DNA from: Ricinus communis | Lineage: Eukaryota > Streptophyta > Magnoliopsida > Malpighiales > Euphorbiaceae | DNA length: 64,000 nucleotides | Assembly (NCBI RefSeq): GCF_019578655.1 | Contig: NC_063264.1 | Location: 19,208,429-19,272,428 of the forward strand | Direction: 5' to 3' | Shown: in pieces, positions 1 through 11,379 of the stretch | How the letters are laid out: every line of letters starts with the position of its first letter | Numbering within the stretch: position 1 is the first letter of the stretch | The notes under the pieces: model-generated | Told to the model about the DNA's origin: nothing | The model's database searches: none | What the model saw: only the letters and a program-made list of their open reading frames with translations | Translations under genes and position numbers: made by a program

Positions 1-56
1 TAAGGATCTCTTCTAGCTTAACCAAAGTGTCAAGTTCGAACCTTGGGTATGCAACT
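1..56 (+). mobile_element. SINE fragment (tRNA-derived), truncated
   Basis: The first 56 bases match the head of the SINE at about 44414-44466 with few differences. They contain GTTCGAACC at 34-42, which fits the pol III B-box core of tRNA-derived plant SINEs. The match stops at GCAACT, where CACTA-related sequence begins. The left end lies outside the window. Confidence 0.6.
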
Positions 57-1650
57 CCTTCTTCCCTTTATTTCCATTTTTAAAATCTTTTGTAATCCTC
101 CTTTCCCTGTCTCTTTCCCTTCTCTTTAACCCCATATGAGGAGTTTGATCTCTATGGTGGAATGAGCTAGGAGAATGGTACATAATCCAACTTATTAATT
201 TTACATTTATCAATTTAAATTGAATTATATACACTTATAAGCAAGTTAAGTTCTATAGTTATTGCTTTTTCAATGTATAATTAGGCAGGTGAGTTAGGCT
301 AGGAATCAGATCTTGATGAGTTGTTTGAGGACATGCACACCCCGAGAAACACCAAATGGCGGCCATCACTATATTGACCGATGATCTTAGGATGTCGCTG
401 TAAGACTAAAACAACAATTTCAATTTATACGTGTATAATATTTTTGATTAAATTATATTATTTCTAATATTTAAATTTTGTATTTTTGGGATTGGTACCA
501 TCAGCTGGTAGAGACCACTTCTTAGCCAGTTGAGGGATCCTCAGAGCCACCAGAGCTGGATACTATGGAGTTCTTCCTTTAAGCGCAAGTGGTGAGAAGA
601 AGCTCCACATTTATGGTATAGGTGCTAAGGCGCTCTTTTTCTTCAACCATGGATTGTCATGTAGCTCCATTGCAAGTCTTAGACGATAGACGTCTCAGAT
701 CCTATAGAGACGTGAATCATCAAGACTGTGCAACAATAAGTATGATCTATGTTAGATGAGGAAAGACTTGTCAACCGCCAGGAGGAGGAGGAAATGACTT
801 CTAGTATCTGTACAGAGGTCCATCCAAGAGGTCCTTACAAAGTTTCTAATGCCCACCATATCATCCTCCGCCCCAGCCCAATAACAGCAGCAACAGGAGG
901 ATGACTAGGATCACTCAATCGCTTACCCATAGATTATATTTTTTTTATTCTTTGTATATTTTTTTATTATACACTATAATAAACATGAGTAGTACTTACT
1001 ATTTAATTTAAATAGTAAGTACTACTTAATTTATTTTATAATTTTTTATATATTGCCATTTTCATATATATGTCAGTCAAATATGATTAATTAGTTAATA
1101 TTAACAAATTAATATTTAAAATTATTAATCCAAATATAAATTATAAAATATAATTGCAAAAAATTAATGATGAATAATTTGTCACTAACTATCCTATAAT
1201 CGGTGCAAGATTAGCGACGGAAAGTCCGTCGCCAATTTAGCAATCGATAGCATGGTTATGGTCACTAGTAATTAGTGATGCACTGTCCATCGTCGTTTAG
1301 TTGCTACTTTTGGTAACAAAAATAGTCCGTCATTTTTTTTTCAAGGAGCAAGTTAGTGACAAATATAATCCGCTGCTGACTCATTCTAACGATGGATTCA
1401 GTGTATTTACCAATGGATCCATTGCTAAACAGTCAGTTTCTTATACTATTACTTAGGATTAAAAATTAGTCTCTAATTAATTAAAAATTAATTTTATTAG
1501 TTAATATAATATTAAAATATAATTATTATTTTGTAGAATTAGAATCATTATTGATTTAAATTTCTAATATTTAGAATTTTATTTGTTGTTATTTTTTGTT
1601 TATAATATCTTAAGTCCTACTTTTATACAAATTGTATTATCTCTCTTATT
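57..1650 (+). mobile_element. CACTA (En/Spm-type) transposon remnant, copy 1, internally deleted
   Basis: This stretch is collinear with 51132-53621. Bases 57-136 match 51132-51214. The alignment then jumps about 900 bp, so that 137 onward matches 52121 onward. Copy 1 therefore lost the first transposase exons. The 3' part (about 1180-1450) holds the degenerate repeats around 'AGTGACG' and 'CCGTCGC' typical of CACTA subterminal regions. No clean CACTA terminal inverted repeat was found at either edge. It is non-functional. Confidence 0.7.
134..930 (+). pseudogene. CACTA transposase (plant Transposase_24-like) 3' exon remnants, copy 1
   Basis: Two exon-like blocks remain. The first (about 134-176) ends at a GT donor-like site. 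The second (about 286-391) reads, with stops, through a LDELFEDMHT-like segment. That segment resembles the conserved C-terminal part of plant Ptta/En/Spm transposases ('LF..THTR'). The same blocks occur at 52120-52388 in copy 2. Multiple in-frame stops are present. Downstream to 930 the two copies stay alignable but I recognise no domain. Confidence 0.55.
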
Positions 1651-1828
1651 TAAATAGTAAAACAATTAAATCAACTAATATTAATAATGCTAAAGCTCTT
1701 TTGATAAAAATTTTGTCCCCCTGCGCAATATATATATATATATATATATATATTATGATATGACATTATAGATTATAAATTTACGTTTGTTTATGCCATA
1801 AATATTTTCTGCCAGTCGTTAGATTATT
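1651..1828. other. AT-rich spacer with (TA)n microsatellite at 1728-1753
   Basis: This segment lies between the CACTA remnant and the LINE. It is absent from the equivalent CACTA/LINE junction at 53621. It contains a 26-bp TA run and no coding signal. Confidence 0.6.
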
Positions 1829-2980
1829 GTTGAAGTTCCATGCTTTGCACCAAAGCTTCTTGAAGCCTAAGCCACTAAGCTTTTTTGGGACATATAATCT
1901 ATCCCAAGATAACCATCTAATCCCTCAATAATCCACATTATTACTGCCCCACCAAAGGCCATTCATCATATGCTCAATATCCGGCCATAAATCTATGGAG
2001 AAAAACATTCATAACAAAGATAGGAATAGCTTGGGCAACTGCTTTCAGCAACACTTCTTTTTCTTGCTGCCAATAAGCGCAGGCAGCCCAAATACTACCA
2101 TTGACTTTCAACAACTTGAACCTAAAATATTTGGCAAATAGAATTTCAAGTTGAAGCATCAATATTAGCACTAAAAATAGTAGACGACTTGCTGAAATTT
2201 ATAGATTAACCAGAAGCTATCTTATAGGTACTTAAAACATTATGCACAACATTACTTTCAACAGGCGAAGCACGAAAAAATAGATAAAGAGTCATTTGCA
2301 AAGAAGAGATTACTCACCATTGGTGCTCCTCTAGCAATTCGACAACCATGAATCATACCCATTGCCTCATTCTTTCTTAACACCGCACTTAACCCTTCTG
2401 CACAAAGAATGAAAAGGTAGGGGACAATGAGTCCCATTATCGTAGCCCCCGATATGGTTGAATCGACCCAACTTCTTTGCCACCCATAAGAACACCATAA
2501 TCAATAGTGGAAACGTAAGTCATAATCCATTGGATCCAAAGTCACATCAAATCCCAATGCTTAAAACATACCCTTTAGATATTGCCATTCAATTTTATTA
2601 TAAGCTATATCTATGTCAATCTTCAGAGCAGCCACACCAATCTTCTCCTATCTCTTCTTCTTTAAGGAGTTGGTTAATTCAAATAAAACCATGATATTAT
2701 CAGTGTATGCAAGCAATTTGATTCTTTGGGAAGCACATGCTTAAGCACACCTAATAATAACCTTTGCAATGATTTTATAAATCACATTGCAAAAGGCAAT
2801 ATGCCTCAAATCATACCTATACTATGGAACCTTCTTCTTTGGAATAAGAACGATACCAGTACGATTTAAAGCCATAAGCATAATCCCATTATCAAAGAAA
2901 TCCACACACAATTGAACTGCATTATTTTTAACAATATACTAAAAATGTTGAAGAAATGCAAGATTCATACCACTTAATCT
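1829..2980 (-). pseudogene. LINE (L1-type) reverse transcriptase, 3' part of copy A
   Basis: Read on the minus strand, this segment carries successive plant L1 RT blocks. From 2890 downward there is an 'IVLIPKKK' finger motif and a 'NVIYKIIAK' block. From about 2600 there is a palm segment with 'LKIDIAYNKIEWQYL'. Near 2440-2330 comes 'PYLFILCAEGLSAVLRK' followed by 'IHGCRIARGAPMVS'. At 2130-2000 is 'KAVAQAIPIFVMNVF', and at 1890-1829 'PKKLSGLGFKKLW'. Frameshifts and stops separate the blocks. The LINE stops at 1829 before its zinc-finger/RNase H tail, so it is 3'-truncated. It is joined in sequence to 5249-5688 across the Mutator-like insertion. Confidence 0.85.
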
Positions 2981-3360
2981 CATAAATTATAAGATGGACC
3001 TCGGTCTATATAGCTTTGTGGATCTAGGGATCCATTGAACATCATTTTATTTGTAAAAGAATTAACATCATCGAGATGTTGTGACGACATCTTTCAGACG
3101 CTAATGCAATTTAAAAAAAAAATTATGTTCATTGATTTTGTATTAAATATTCATTAACTTATGTTTATTAAGCATGTGTTAAATATTTATTGTTTAAACA
3201 TAAAATTTTCATTGTTTGTTAACTTAATTTTGTTGAAAAGATATGTATACTACAATATAAATATTTGTAGTATAACTATAGTTTGATTTTTTTATTTACG
3301 AATTGTATAAGGATGATTTATGTTAATTTTTATAATTATATATTTATTCATTTGAATAAA

Positions 3361-3760
3361 TTAGTGGTATGATTTTCATTAATCATGAATATCTATTGAC
3401 AAACTAATGAATATTGTGCCTATAAATGATGAATGTTCATGTCAATCATACAAAAGTTTCAACATGCATCATAAACACAATAAAATCTTTTATAAATGAT
3501 CAATATTTTTATTTAAGAATATTAATAAACATTATAAATATAGATAATAAATATTGTAGTACCAAATAATAAACATTAATATTGACATTGATGAATAACA
3601 TATTAAACAAAATGAACATGAATATTAACCCAAATGGATATTAAGTTCAAAGATAATGAATATTTCAATACAAAGAAAATTAATTATTATAGAATATTAC
3701 ATCTAATGGACATTATACATATAGAAAATGAACATTTTAGTACATATAAATGCATAAATA

Positions 3761-3793
<33 letters not shown>

Positions 3794-3930
3794 GGTCTAA
3801 TAAAAAAAATTTGACATGTGTTACTATATTTTAGCACATATAATTTTAATTTTGGAATGTGTACTTATTATTGATCTCGTAGAATTGAAGGTTATGTTAT
3901 ATCTATATTATATCTGTTTATGTGCATGAG
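3361..3930. repeat. 570-bp tandem unit 1 inside MULE-1
   Basis: The unit starts at TTAGTGGTATG (3361), and the same 11-mer restarts at 3931. It is built from short AT-rich blocks such as AATGAATATT and AATGAACAT. It includes a (TA)n run at about 3763-3793 that is missing from unit 2. A diverged third copy lies at about 55807-56540 in MULE-2. Confidence 0.75.
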
Positions 3931-4460
3931 TTAGTGGTATGATTTTTATCAATGACGAATATCAATTGACAAACTAATAGATATTATGTCTATAAATAAT
4001 GAATGTTTATATCAATCATAGAATATTTTCAATATGCATCACAAAAATAATAAAAGCTTTCATAAATAATCAAATATTTTTATTTGAGAATATTGATGAA
4101 TATTATACATACAGACAATGAACATTGTAGTACTAGATAATGAACATTAATATTAATACTAATGAATAGTATAGTAAACGAAATGAACATGAATATTAAC
4201 CGTAATGAATATTAAGTTCATAGATAATGAATATTTAAATACAAAAGAAATTAATTGTTATAGAATATTACATCTAATGGATATTATACATATAGAAAAT
4301 GAATATTTTACTACATGTAAATGAATATTTTAGTACATGTAAATGAATAAAAAAAATATTAATATGTATCTAGTCTAATAAAAACTTTTTGATATATGTT
4401 ACTATATTCTAACACATGATTTTTAATTTTAACACCTGTACTTATTATTGACCATAGAAT
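3931..4460. repeat. 570-bp tandem unit 2 inside MULE-1
   Basis: This is the second, slightly shorter copy of the unit at 3361. It diverges from unit 1 by many substitutions and lacks most of the TA run. No coding potential was seen. Confidence 0.75.
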
Positions 4461-5248
4461 TCAAGTTTATGTATAATTTTGTGGTAGAGTTCAAGTTTGT
4501 GTATAATTTTATAGTTTTTCTATTAATTGTTTTATAATTTTTATATTTTGTATTAATAAAATCTTAAAATATAAAAAAACTAACAAAGACGTTAAAAATA
4601 TTTAATTTATTATTATTTTAAATATTTTAATTAATTATAAAATATTAAAAGATCTATTTAATTATATTTATAAATTTAAGTTATATTATTATTTATAATT
4701 AGAATATCTATAATGATCGTACAATAAGCGGGATAAACGAATAGTTTTCATAATTATATAAAATGATATATTCAAATATTATTTTTAATATAATAATTTT
4801 AAATTTAATCAATACAATTTTAAAAAATAAAAATCTCATGTATCAAATATACATATACATATCAAGACAAAAATCTTTAAAATAGTGATAGTAAAATAAT
4901 TATAACATTCGTATAACATGTAAATAAATGATTAGTTTTTATAAATATATAAAAATTTATTCAATATATAATTTTAATATAATATTAATTTTTATAAATT
5001 AATTTTATTATAATTTAAAAAAATTAAAATGGAACAATTTAGAAAAAAAATGAAGAAGCCAATATTTTCTTGGACAGGTGAGATGTGATTGTTTTCTTGG
5101 TTGAAATTGTTGAATTTTCTCTTTCTCACTTTGAGTTTTAAAGGGCCAATATTGCGTGTTTGGAAAATTCTCTCCCACACGTGTTTATGGACTCCGGTTC
5201 ATATAGAATCCTAGACCGGGGTCCATATTGTGACAATTGATTTAATCT

Positions 5249-5688
5249 TGGGGACTTATTTGGATGCATTACCATTTTTGACCTCACTCAGATCAATAGG
5301 AGCTATCAACAACTCGTTTTAAAGCTGAGATACCCTCTTTTAGACATAATTAGATATTGGTGCACCAACACAACCATTGGATGCAAACAATTGGTTAAAA
5401 TAGTCCCGTATTATATGTTGGAGATCCTCATCCTTCAATTGCTAAACACCCTAGGCGTCCTTCGACCTATGATTATGATTCTTTTTCTTTTCGGTAGAGG
5501 CAAAAGAATGGAAAAATCCTATATTAGCATTACCTTCTTTTAGACAAAATTGCTTTGCCTTTTATTACAAATGGGTCCTTTGATATCATAGCATAACGAA
5601 ATAATAAGAACGAGCACGATTATAGTTCTAAACTCCTAGCTGACCTCTACAATTTCAAAAAACACCCAATTTCTCTTTACACCAATCT
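5249..5688 (-). pseudogene. LINE copy A, endonuclease-RT linker segment
   Basis: This is homologous to 37231-37680 on the same strand, the region between the endonuclease and RT fingers of the L1-type LINE. It continues LINE A across MULE-1. No uninterrupted reading frame remains. At about 5685-5690 the sequence switches to LINE material equivalent to 2638 onward. That switch is either the truncated 5' end of copy A or the junction of an internal tandem duplication. Confidence 0.7.
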
Positions 5689-5998
5689 TCCCCTGTCTCT
5701 TCCTTTTTAAATAATAAGTTAATTCAAATGAAACCATGATATTGTCGATGATGTACCAGCTATGGAAGCACTTTGATTCTCTGAAATTAAATTGGGAAGC
5801 ACATGCTTAAGCAATTAGCAATCACATTCCAAAGGGCAATAGGACTTAAATTAGACATGTACTCCGAGACTTTCTTCTTTGGAATAAGAATAATAGTAAT
5901 ACTATTTAAACCCACAGGCATAATCCCATTATCAAAGAAATCCACACACAGCCAAATTACACCATTTCCAACAATATACCAAAAATGTTGAAGAAAGG
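5689..5998 (-). pseudogene. LINE copy B, RT finger segment, left of the E1 insertion
   Basis: The minus-strand frame at 6020-5787 contains 'WLCVDFFDNGIMPVGLNS' and 'TIILIPKKK', the start of the plant L1 RT domain. It aligns with 2640-2975 of copy A. The segment is cut at 5998 by the E1 LTR and resumes at 37217. The AAAGG at 5994-5998 is the left E1 target duplication. Confidence 0.8.
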
Positions 5999-8947
5999 TG
6001 ATATGCATCATTTTATACATATTTACATGCCCAATTGTTTATATTTTTGTGCATAGTTATCTTTTTTTATACCAGAATCACCTGTGTTTTGGTTCCTTTC
6101 ACGTTTCAGGTCATTATCGAGGGACATTATCAGTAATCGAGGGAAATACGCGCAATTGCGGACCATAATCCATCAAATTGAGCAAGGACTAGCATTCCAA
6201 GGTTGAGCATGGCCTGGACTCTAGCCGTGCTGAACCATCAAATAGTTTCCCTTTAAGAGTGCCATTTTGGTACGGTTTCTAGAGCTACCACAGCCTCCAC
6301 CACGGCCCATGGTGGCCCAGAACCGGCTAGGGCACGGCCTGGAAGAAGTCGCAAGTTGTAGAACGCGGAGGTCCAAATGACACCTAGACTCGCCTATCTT
6401 TGATCGACGGGCTTGACCACGGCAGTGCTGAAAGAATTATATAGGCAAAAATGATTTGCTGAATTAGGGTTTGATTTTCTGACTTGATTTCATATATACA
6501 AGCTTAAGACATCTTCTTCTAGACTTCAATACTCGACCTTAGAAGAGCATTTCATCTATTGAAGAAAGGATTACAATTGTTTTAACATTAAATTGAAGAT
6601 CAAGACAAGATTTGGGAGCATTCAAGAGGCAAATTAGGGTTTATCATTCTGAATTAGGAATTTAGGTTTTTCATCCAACTTGAATAAGAAGAGTGTTCAT
6701 GCCTTTAATTTACTTTTCTGAATGTATTCTTTACTTTGTGTTGCTTATTAGTATGAGTAACTAAATTTGTCAAACCCATTGGGGTCCTTATGTTGTTGGA
6801 TTGATTTTAATGCTTATAAGATTTTGATTATCAATGCTTGTTTCTTCTTGCTTTCATTATTAATGAGAAGTGATGGGCTCTTTATGCAACCTACACCTAA
6901 GGCAGTGAACCTACCGATGCAGCCTAGCACTAGTGAGTATCAAGGTCGTATCCCTGGAGATCGGGTGAACCTAGAGTTACTACTGTTTGCTATGTTATCT
7001 AGTCTGAAATAGGGTGTGAAAGTTCTAACGTACCAGCTAATGGTTATGAGTGTAAATAAGTAAATGAAGAACAACGAACAATCAAAAGACAATTGCAAAG
7101 AGAGAAACAAACCCAAAAAGGGAGCCTAAGTGATGGAATTCTAAAGATGGATTTTATGGATTGCCGATCTTGCTTACCCGTGCCTAAATCCTGAATTGAA
7201 TCCCGGTTCCTCTCTCGAGCTTACCGAATTCCTAAACCTACACTAACCTAATGGAATCTCTTCCTATCGGATTACTACAGATTAGCATTAAGTATGATTT
7301 AAAACTATTAAGAGTTATTAGTTCTTAATCCGGCGAGTAAATCAACCTTATCTCTAAGTATTAACTACCAGTCCTTACTATTCAATGTCCAGTTGTAACA
7401 AGCATTTCTCAATGTCAAGAAATAACCCAATAAACAATTAATTCAACGTCTCAAATTAACTGAATCAAACTTTTATTACTAAATAGCAAGAAGATTGCAA
7501 GAATGACAATTATAAAACTAACAATTAAGCATAATTCATCAACAAAGGTGAACCCCAATGGGTTCAAAAGATCTAGCTACTCATGTTCATGGTTAAAGAA
7601 ATTAGGGAACAAAATAAGGAAAAGAAAATTAAAGGCATGTACACCCTTCTCTTTCAAGCTGAATGAGAAACCCTAAAATTGCAAATTCAAAATCTCAAAC
7701 CCTAGTTGCCTCTTGAATGCTCCCCAAAGTTTGTCTTGATCTTCAATTCGATGTTGGAACAAGTGAATTCCCTCCTTCAATTGATGAATTTGATCTCTCA
7801 AGGTCTACAATTGAGGTATATGAAACAATTGATTAAGTGTGTGTCTTGGAATTGAGTCCAAAATTCGTCCCCCTTTCCAAAAGAATTCAAAATTGCCTAT
7901 ATAGTTGATTCAGCATGGCCGAGTCCGATCGTGATGATTCAAAGACCGAGTCCAGTTGTCTTGAATCTGTGGAGTCTGTTGTGCTGACTCCTTCCAGGCC
8001 GTGCCCAAGCCGGTGCTGAGCCACCACAGGCTGTGTTGGAGGCCGTGGTGGCTTCGAAAGTCGTGCTGAAATGGCACAATTGGGGATAGCTTCTTGGCAA
8101 TTCAGCACGGCCGGAGTCTAGGCTGTGCTCAACCCTCGGGGTGCTAGTCCTCGCCCAATTTGATGGATTTTGGTCCGTAATCACACGTATTTCCCTCGAT
8201 TATTGATGATGTCCTTCGAAAATGACCTGAAACGAGAAAGGAAACAAAAGACAGGTGATTCTAGCATAAAACGGGATAATCATGCATAAAAATGTAAACA
8301 ATCGGGCATGAAAACATGTGTCGTATGATGCTTATCAAGAAGTCACTTTATTCATGAGACTTTTGTGAGTTGTGGTATTCAGATTGCTTTATGTAATTGA
8401 GAAACTCATTTAGTAATTAGAAATGAATAGCAAGAACTGGTTAGTGATCACTTAGAGATAAGGGTAATTGACTAGCTGGATTAAGAATTAACAAAGCTTA
8501 ATAGAGGTGGGTTAAAGCTTAATGCTAATCAAATAATCGATCGTTAGAAAGAGATTCCAATTTTAGGTTATTAGGTTTAGGAATTCGGTTATCTCGAGAA
8601 GGAGACCAAATTCAGTTAAGAATTCTTCTACGGGTAATTGCAATTGGTAATCAATATAATCTCTATCTTCACTAAAATCCAACTAGCTTAGGTCCCCTAG
8701 GGTTTGCTTTTTCCTTTGAGTGTTTTCCTAAATCCTTTTAGATTATTTGACACTTAGTTAATCGTTTGTTCATATTTAATCATAGCATAATAACTTCATT
8801 GATTTTGTTAAGGTTAAATAATATAAGACGCTGCAGTAGGTCTAGGATCACCCTTTCCTGAGAATACGACCTTGATACTCACCATTTGTGCTAGTCTGCA
8901 TCGATAGGTTCACTGCCTTAGATTTTAGCTACACAAAAAGCCTATCA
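5999..8947 (+). repeat. E1 5' LTR (about 1477 bp, interrupted by solo LTR S1)
   Basis: The LTR is 5999-6870 plus 8343-8947. It aligns with the 3' LTR pieces 29539-30317 and 36529-37211. A TATA-like TTATATAGG lies at about 6437-6445, about 20 bp after a CACGG/GTGCTGA-rich module (6210-6430). That layout recurs in all related LTRs of the window and probably marks the promoter. It ends CCTATCA at 8941-8947. Confidence 0.88.
6871..8337 (-). mobile_element. S1: solo LTR of the E1/E4 type, minus orientation
   Basis: A 1467-bp LTR-only insertion sits inside the E1 5' LTR. On the plus strand it starts TGATGGGC and ends CTTATCA. AGAAG occurs at 6866-6870 and again at 8338-8342. The uninterrupted E1 3' LTR at about 36603 reads straight through this site. 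Its minus-strand sequence resembles the E1 and E4 LTRs, including a TATATAGG at about 7900. Solo LTRs arise by recombination between the two LTRs of a former element. Confidence 0.9.
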
Positions 8948-8953
8948 AGTTTT

Positions 8954-8971
8954 TGGCGCTGTTGTTAGGGA
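8954..8971 (+). promoter_or_regulatory. E1 primer-binding site, degenerate tRNA-Asp type
   Basis: TGGCGCTGTTGTTAGGGA starts seven bases after the 5' LTR. Compared with the exact form in E3 (35021-35038) it has four transition differences. Complementarity to the 3' end of plant tRNA-Asp is established for Athila-type elements. This copy would prime poorly. Confidence 0.8.
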
Positions 8972-9075
8972 GATTTTTGTGTGAATTAGAGTGAATTTAT
9001 GTTTTTTTTGTTAATCTAGCCATTTTTATCTATCCTTGTGTTCTTTGGTTGTTATTTATATATTTCACATAGTTT

Positions 9076-10650
9076 ATGACCAAGAGCTCTAATCCTACTA
9101 CTGTAGACCCTCTTGCTGAACCAAAGTGATCCCTCCATTTGTTGAGGAAGTGTATGCAAGAAGAAGAGGAGGCACGGATAGAGTTTGAAGCCACTATGAA
9201 TAGACCAGCAAGGATGGTGGACAACAATCGGGCTGCGGATGAAGCCAGAACTATGTACGAGTCTGCTAGATCTTTTCTTGAGGGGACACAGACGAGTATA
9301 TTGCAGCCACCTGTGGCAGCCAACAATTTTGAAATGAAGCCAAATGTGATACAGATGGTGCAAAACAGTGTACAATTTGGGGGACTACCGAGCAAGGACC
9401 CAAACGCTCACATCACCTACTTCTTAGAGATCTGCGACACCTTCAAGATAAATGGAACAACTGATGATGCCATTCGGTTGAGGCTGTTTCCTTTCTCTCT
9501 GAGGGACAGAGCGAAAAGATGGTTGCAGTCGCTCCTAACCAACACTATCATGATATAGAGATCATTGGATGAAAAATTTCTCTACAAGTACTCTCCTACA
9601 ACTAAGACTGCTAAATTAAGGAATGACATTTCTTGTTTTATGTAAATGGAAGACAAGAGCATGTATGATGCCTGGGAGAGATACAAGGACTTGTTGAGAT
9701 GTTGTCCACACCATGGTCTACCAGTCTGGATGCAAGTTCAGACATTTTATAGTGGTTTGAACCTTGCTACTAGACAAATGGTTGATGCAGCAGCAGAAGG
9801 GGCGCTGAATAGTAAGACGCCCGAGAACGCTCAGAACTTAATAGAGGAGATGGCCATGAACAATTATCAGTGGCAGTCTTCTAAAAGCCGACCAGTGAGG
9901 CAGGGAGTGGTCAATCATTTGGACTCCACAGTAGCCTTGGCAGCTCAAGTGAAGCTTTTGACCAAGAAGTTAGACCAGCTTTAGATGCCGGTTCATGCAG
10001 CCCAAATCAGCTGCGAGTTTTGTAGTGGCCCGCATTGCGGTGCAAACTGTAATGTTGGAGGTATGTTTGCTTCGAGTACTAATTCTTCATCTTCTATTGT
10101 TTCTGCTGACATTAAATAGGTAGACTACATGGTAATGCACCTTGACAGCAGAACAACACATACAACCCTGGCTGGCTTAATCATCCAAATTTTGGGTGGA
10201 GAAATAACAACGCCCAGGGTCCACCAGGCTTTCAGAGACTACATCAACGGCCACCACAACAGTAGTAGCAAGCTATACCATCATAGCTCCCTCCACCAAC
10301 CAAGAAGAAATCTAACTTGGAGGAGCTGATGATGAAGTTTTTCACGTCGACTAAGACGAGATTCCAGCAAACAGACAATGCTCTTAGAAATCAGCAGGCG
10401 TCCATCTAGAATTTAGAGTCAAATTGGGCAGATTTCTAAGATGTTGTTTGAGAGGGCACAAGGATCGCTCCCCAGCACAACAGAGTCAAACCATAGGGAG
10501 CATTGCAAAGCTGTCACCTTGCGATCAGGTAAGCAATTATCTAGCTCTCTACCATTAGCTGATGATGATGATGTTTTCATGTAGGATAAGCCAGCTAGGA
10601 AGGAGCCAGATTCTCAGACAATGGAAGAAGAAAAGGTGGAAGACAGGTAG
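9076..10650 (+). pseudogene. gag: E1 gag (capsid and zinc-finger), decayed
   Basis: ATG at 9076 matches the E4 start at 46831. An in-frame TGA occurs at 9127. The capsid part includes 'VIQMVQNSVQFGGLPSKDPN' (about 9348-9407) and 'LRLFPFSLRDRAKRWLQSL', a retrotransposon-gag domain. A zinc finger of the form C-x2-C-x3-H-x4-C ('CEFCSGPHCGANC') lies at about 10015-10053. Further stops are at 9556, about 9643, 9982, 10117, 10407, 10582 and 10648. Several are TAG where E4 has CAG or TGG. Gag would form the virus-like particle and bind RNA, but this copy cannot make an intact product. Confidence 0.85.
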
Positions 10651-11379
10651 AAGAGCCTTGTGAGAGAGTACCAGCCACTAGTCCCTTACCCTGCTCGACT
10701 TAAGCAGGAGAAGGTTGATAAGCAGTTTGGTAATTTTCTTGATCTGCATATTAACCTACCTTTTGTTAAAGCTATTTCGCAGATGCCGAAGTATGCCAAG
10801 TTCTTAAAGAAAATCTTGAGTAACAAAAGGAAGCTAGAGGATTTAGGACTAGTAACTCTGAATGACGAGTGTTCGACTATTCTTCAGAACAAGCTGCCAC
10901 TCAAAAGGAGAGATCCAAGGAGTTTTACTGTTCCCTGTATCATTGGCGATTTACCTATTAGTGGTGCATTAGCTGATTTAGGAGCTAGTATAAATTTGAT
11001 GCCCACTAGTCTATTTGATAAGTTAGGTTTGAGTGAACCTAAGCCCACTAGGATGAGCATTCAGTTAGCTGATAGGACTGTTAAGATTCCTAGGAGAATT
11101 ATTGAAGATGTGCTTGTTAAGGTAAACAAGTTTATTTTTCTTATGGATTTTGTAGTTATGGATATGGAAGGTGAGAGTATTGTGCCTTTGATCCTAGGTA
11201 TACCCTTTCTTACAACATCTAGGGCTGTAATAGATGTTTGTGATGGAAAGCTTCAACTTAGGGTAGACGATGAGACCATTACCTTCGACCTAGCTACTAC
11301 TATGAGACACTCTTTAGACTATGATGATGTTGGGTTTTCTATTGATATTCTGGATGATTTGGTTGAGTCTCATTTATAG
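10651..11379 (+). pseudogene. E1 aspartic protease region of pol
   Basis: A 239-codon open stretch (10660-11379) lacks its own ATG, as expected inside a polyprotein. Residues 10-60 are the linker typical of Athila ('ARLKQEKVDKQFGNFLDL'). The active-site motif DLGAS is at residues 106-110, followed by 'INLMPTSLFDKLGL'. A second conserved block, 'VPLILGIPFLTTSRAVIDV', comes later. It ends at TAG 11377-11379, where E4 has CAG. The protease would cleave Gag-Pol. This domain itself is uninterrupted, but there are breaks both upstream and downstream. Confidence 0.85.

Larger units (their letters stand above)
2981..5239. mobile_element. Mutator-like non-autonomous element (MULE-1) inserted in LINE A
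   Basis: A 9-bp duplication flanks it: ACTTAATCT at 2972-2980 and ATTTAATCT at 5240-5248, 8 of 9 matching. Its ends form an imperfect terminal inverted repeat whose best core is ATGGACCYCGGTCTA (left about 2994-3008, right complement about 5212-5226). Removing it joins the LINE as in the uninterrupted copy at 37218-37240. A 9-bp TSD points to the Mutator superfamily. The interior is very AT-rich, has no transposase ORF, and contains a 570-bp tandem duplication. The segment at 5000-5200 beside the right TIR is not repetitive within the window. Confidence 0.75.

Noticed and set aside
3361..4460. Possible CRISPR-like or satellite array
   Set aside because: There are only two long units with no spacer/repeat alternation, inside a TSD-flanked element. 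It is a tandem duplication, not an array.
9030..9395. Minus-strand ORFs of 107-121 codons over the E1 gag start
   Set aside because: They mirror the gag coding strand. The same shadow appears over E4 gag at 46855-47167.
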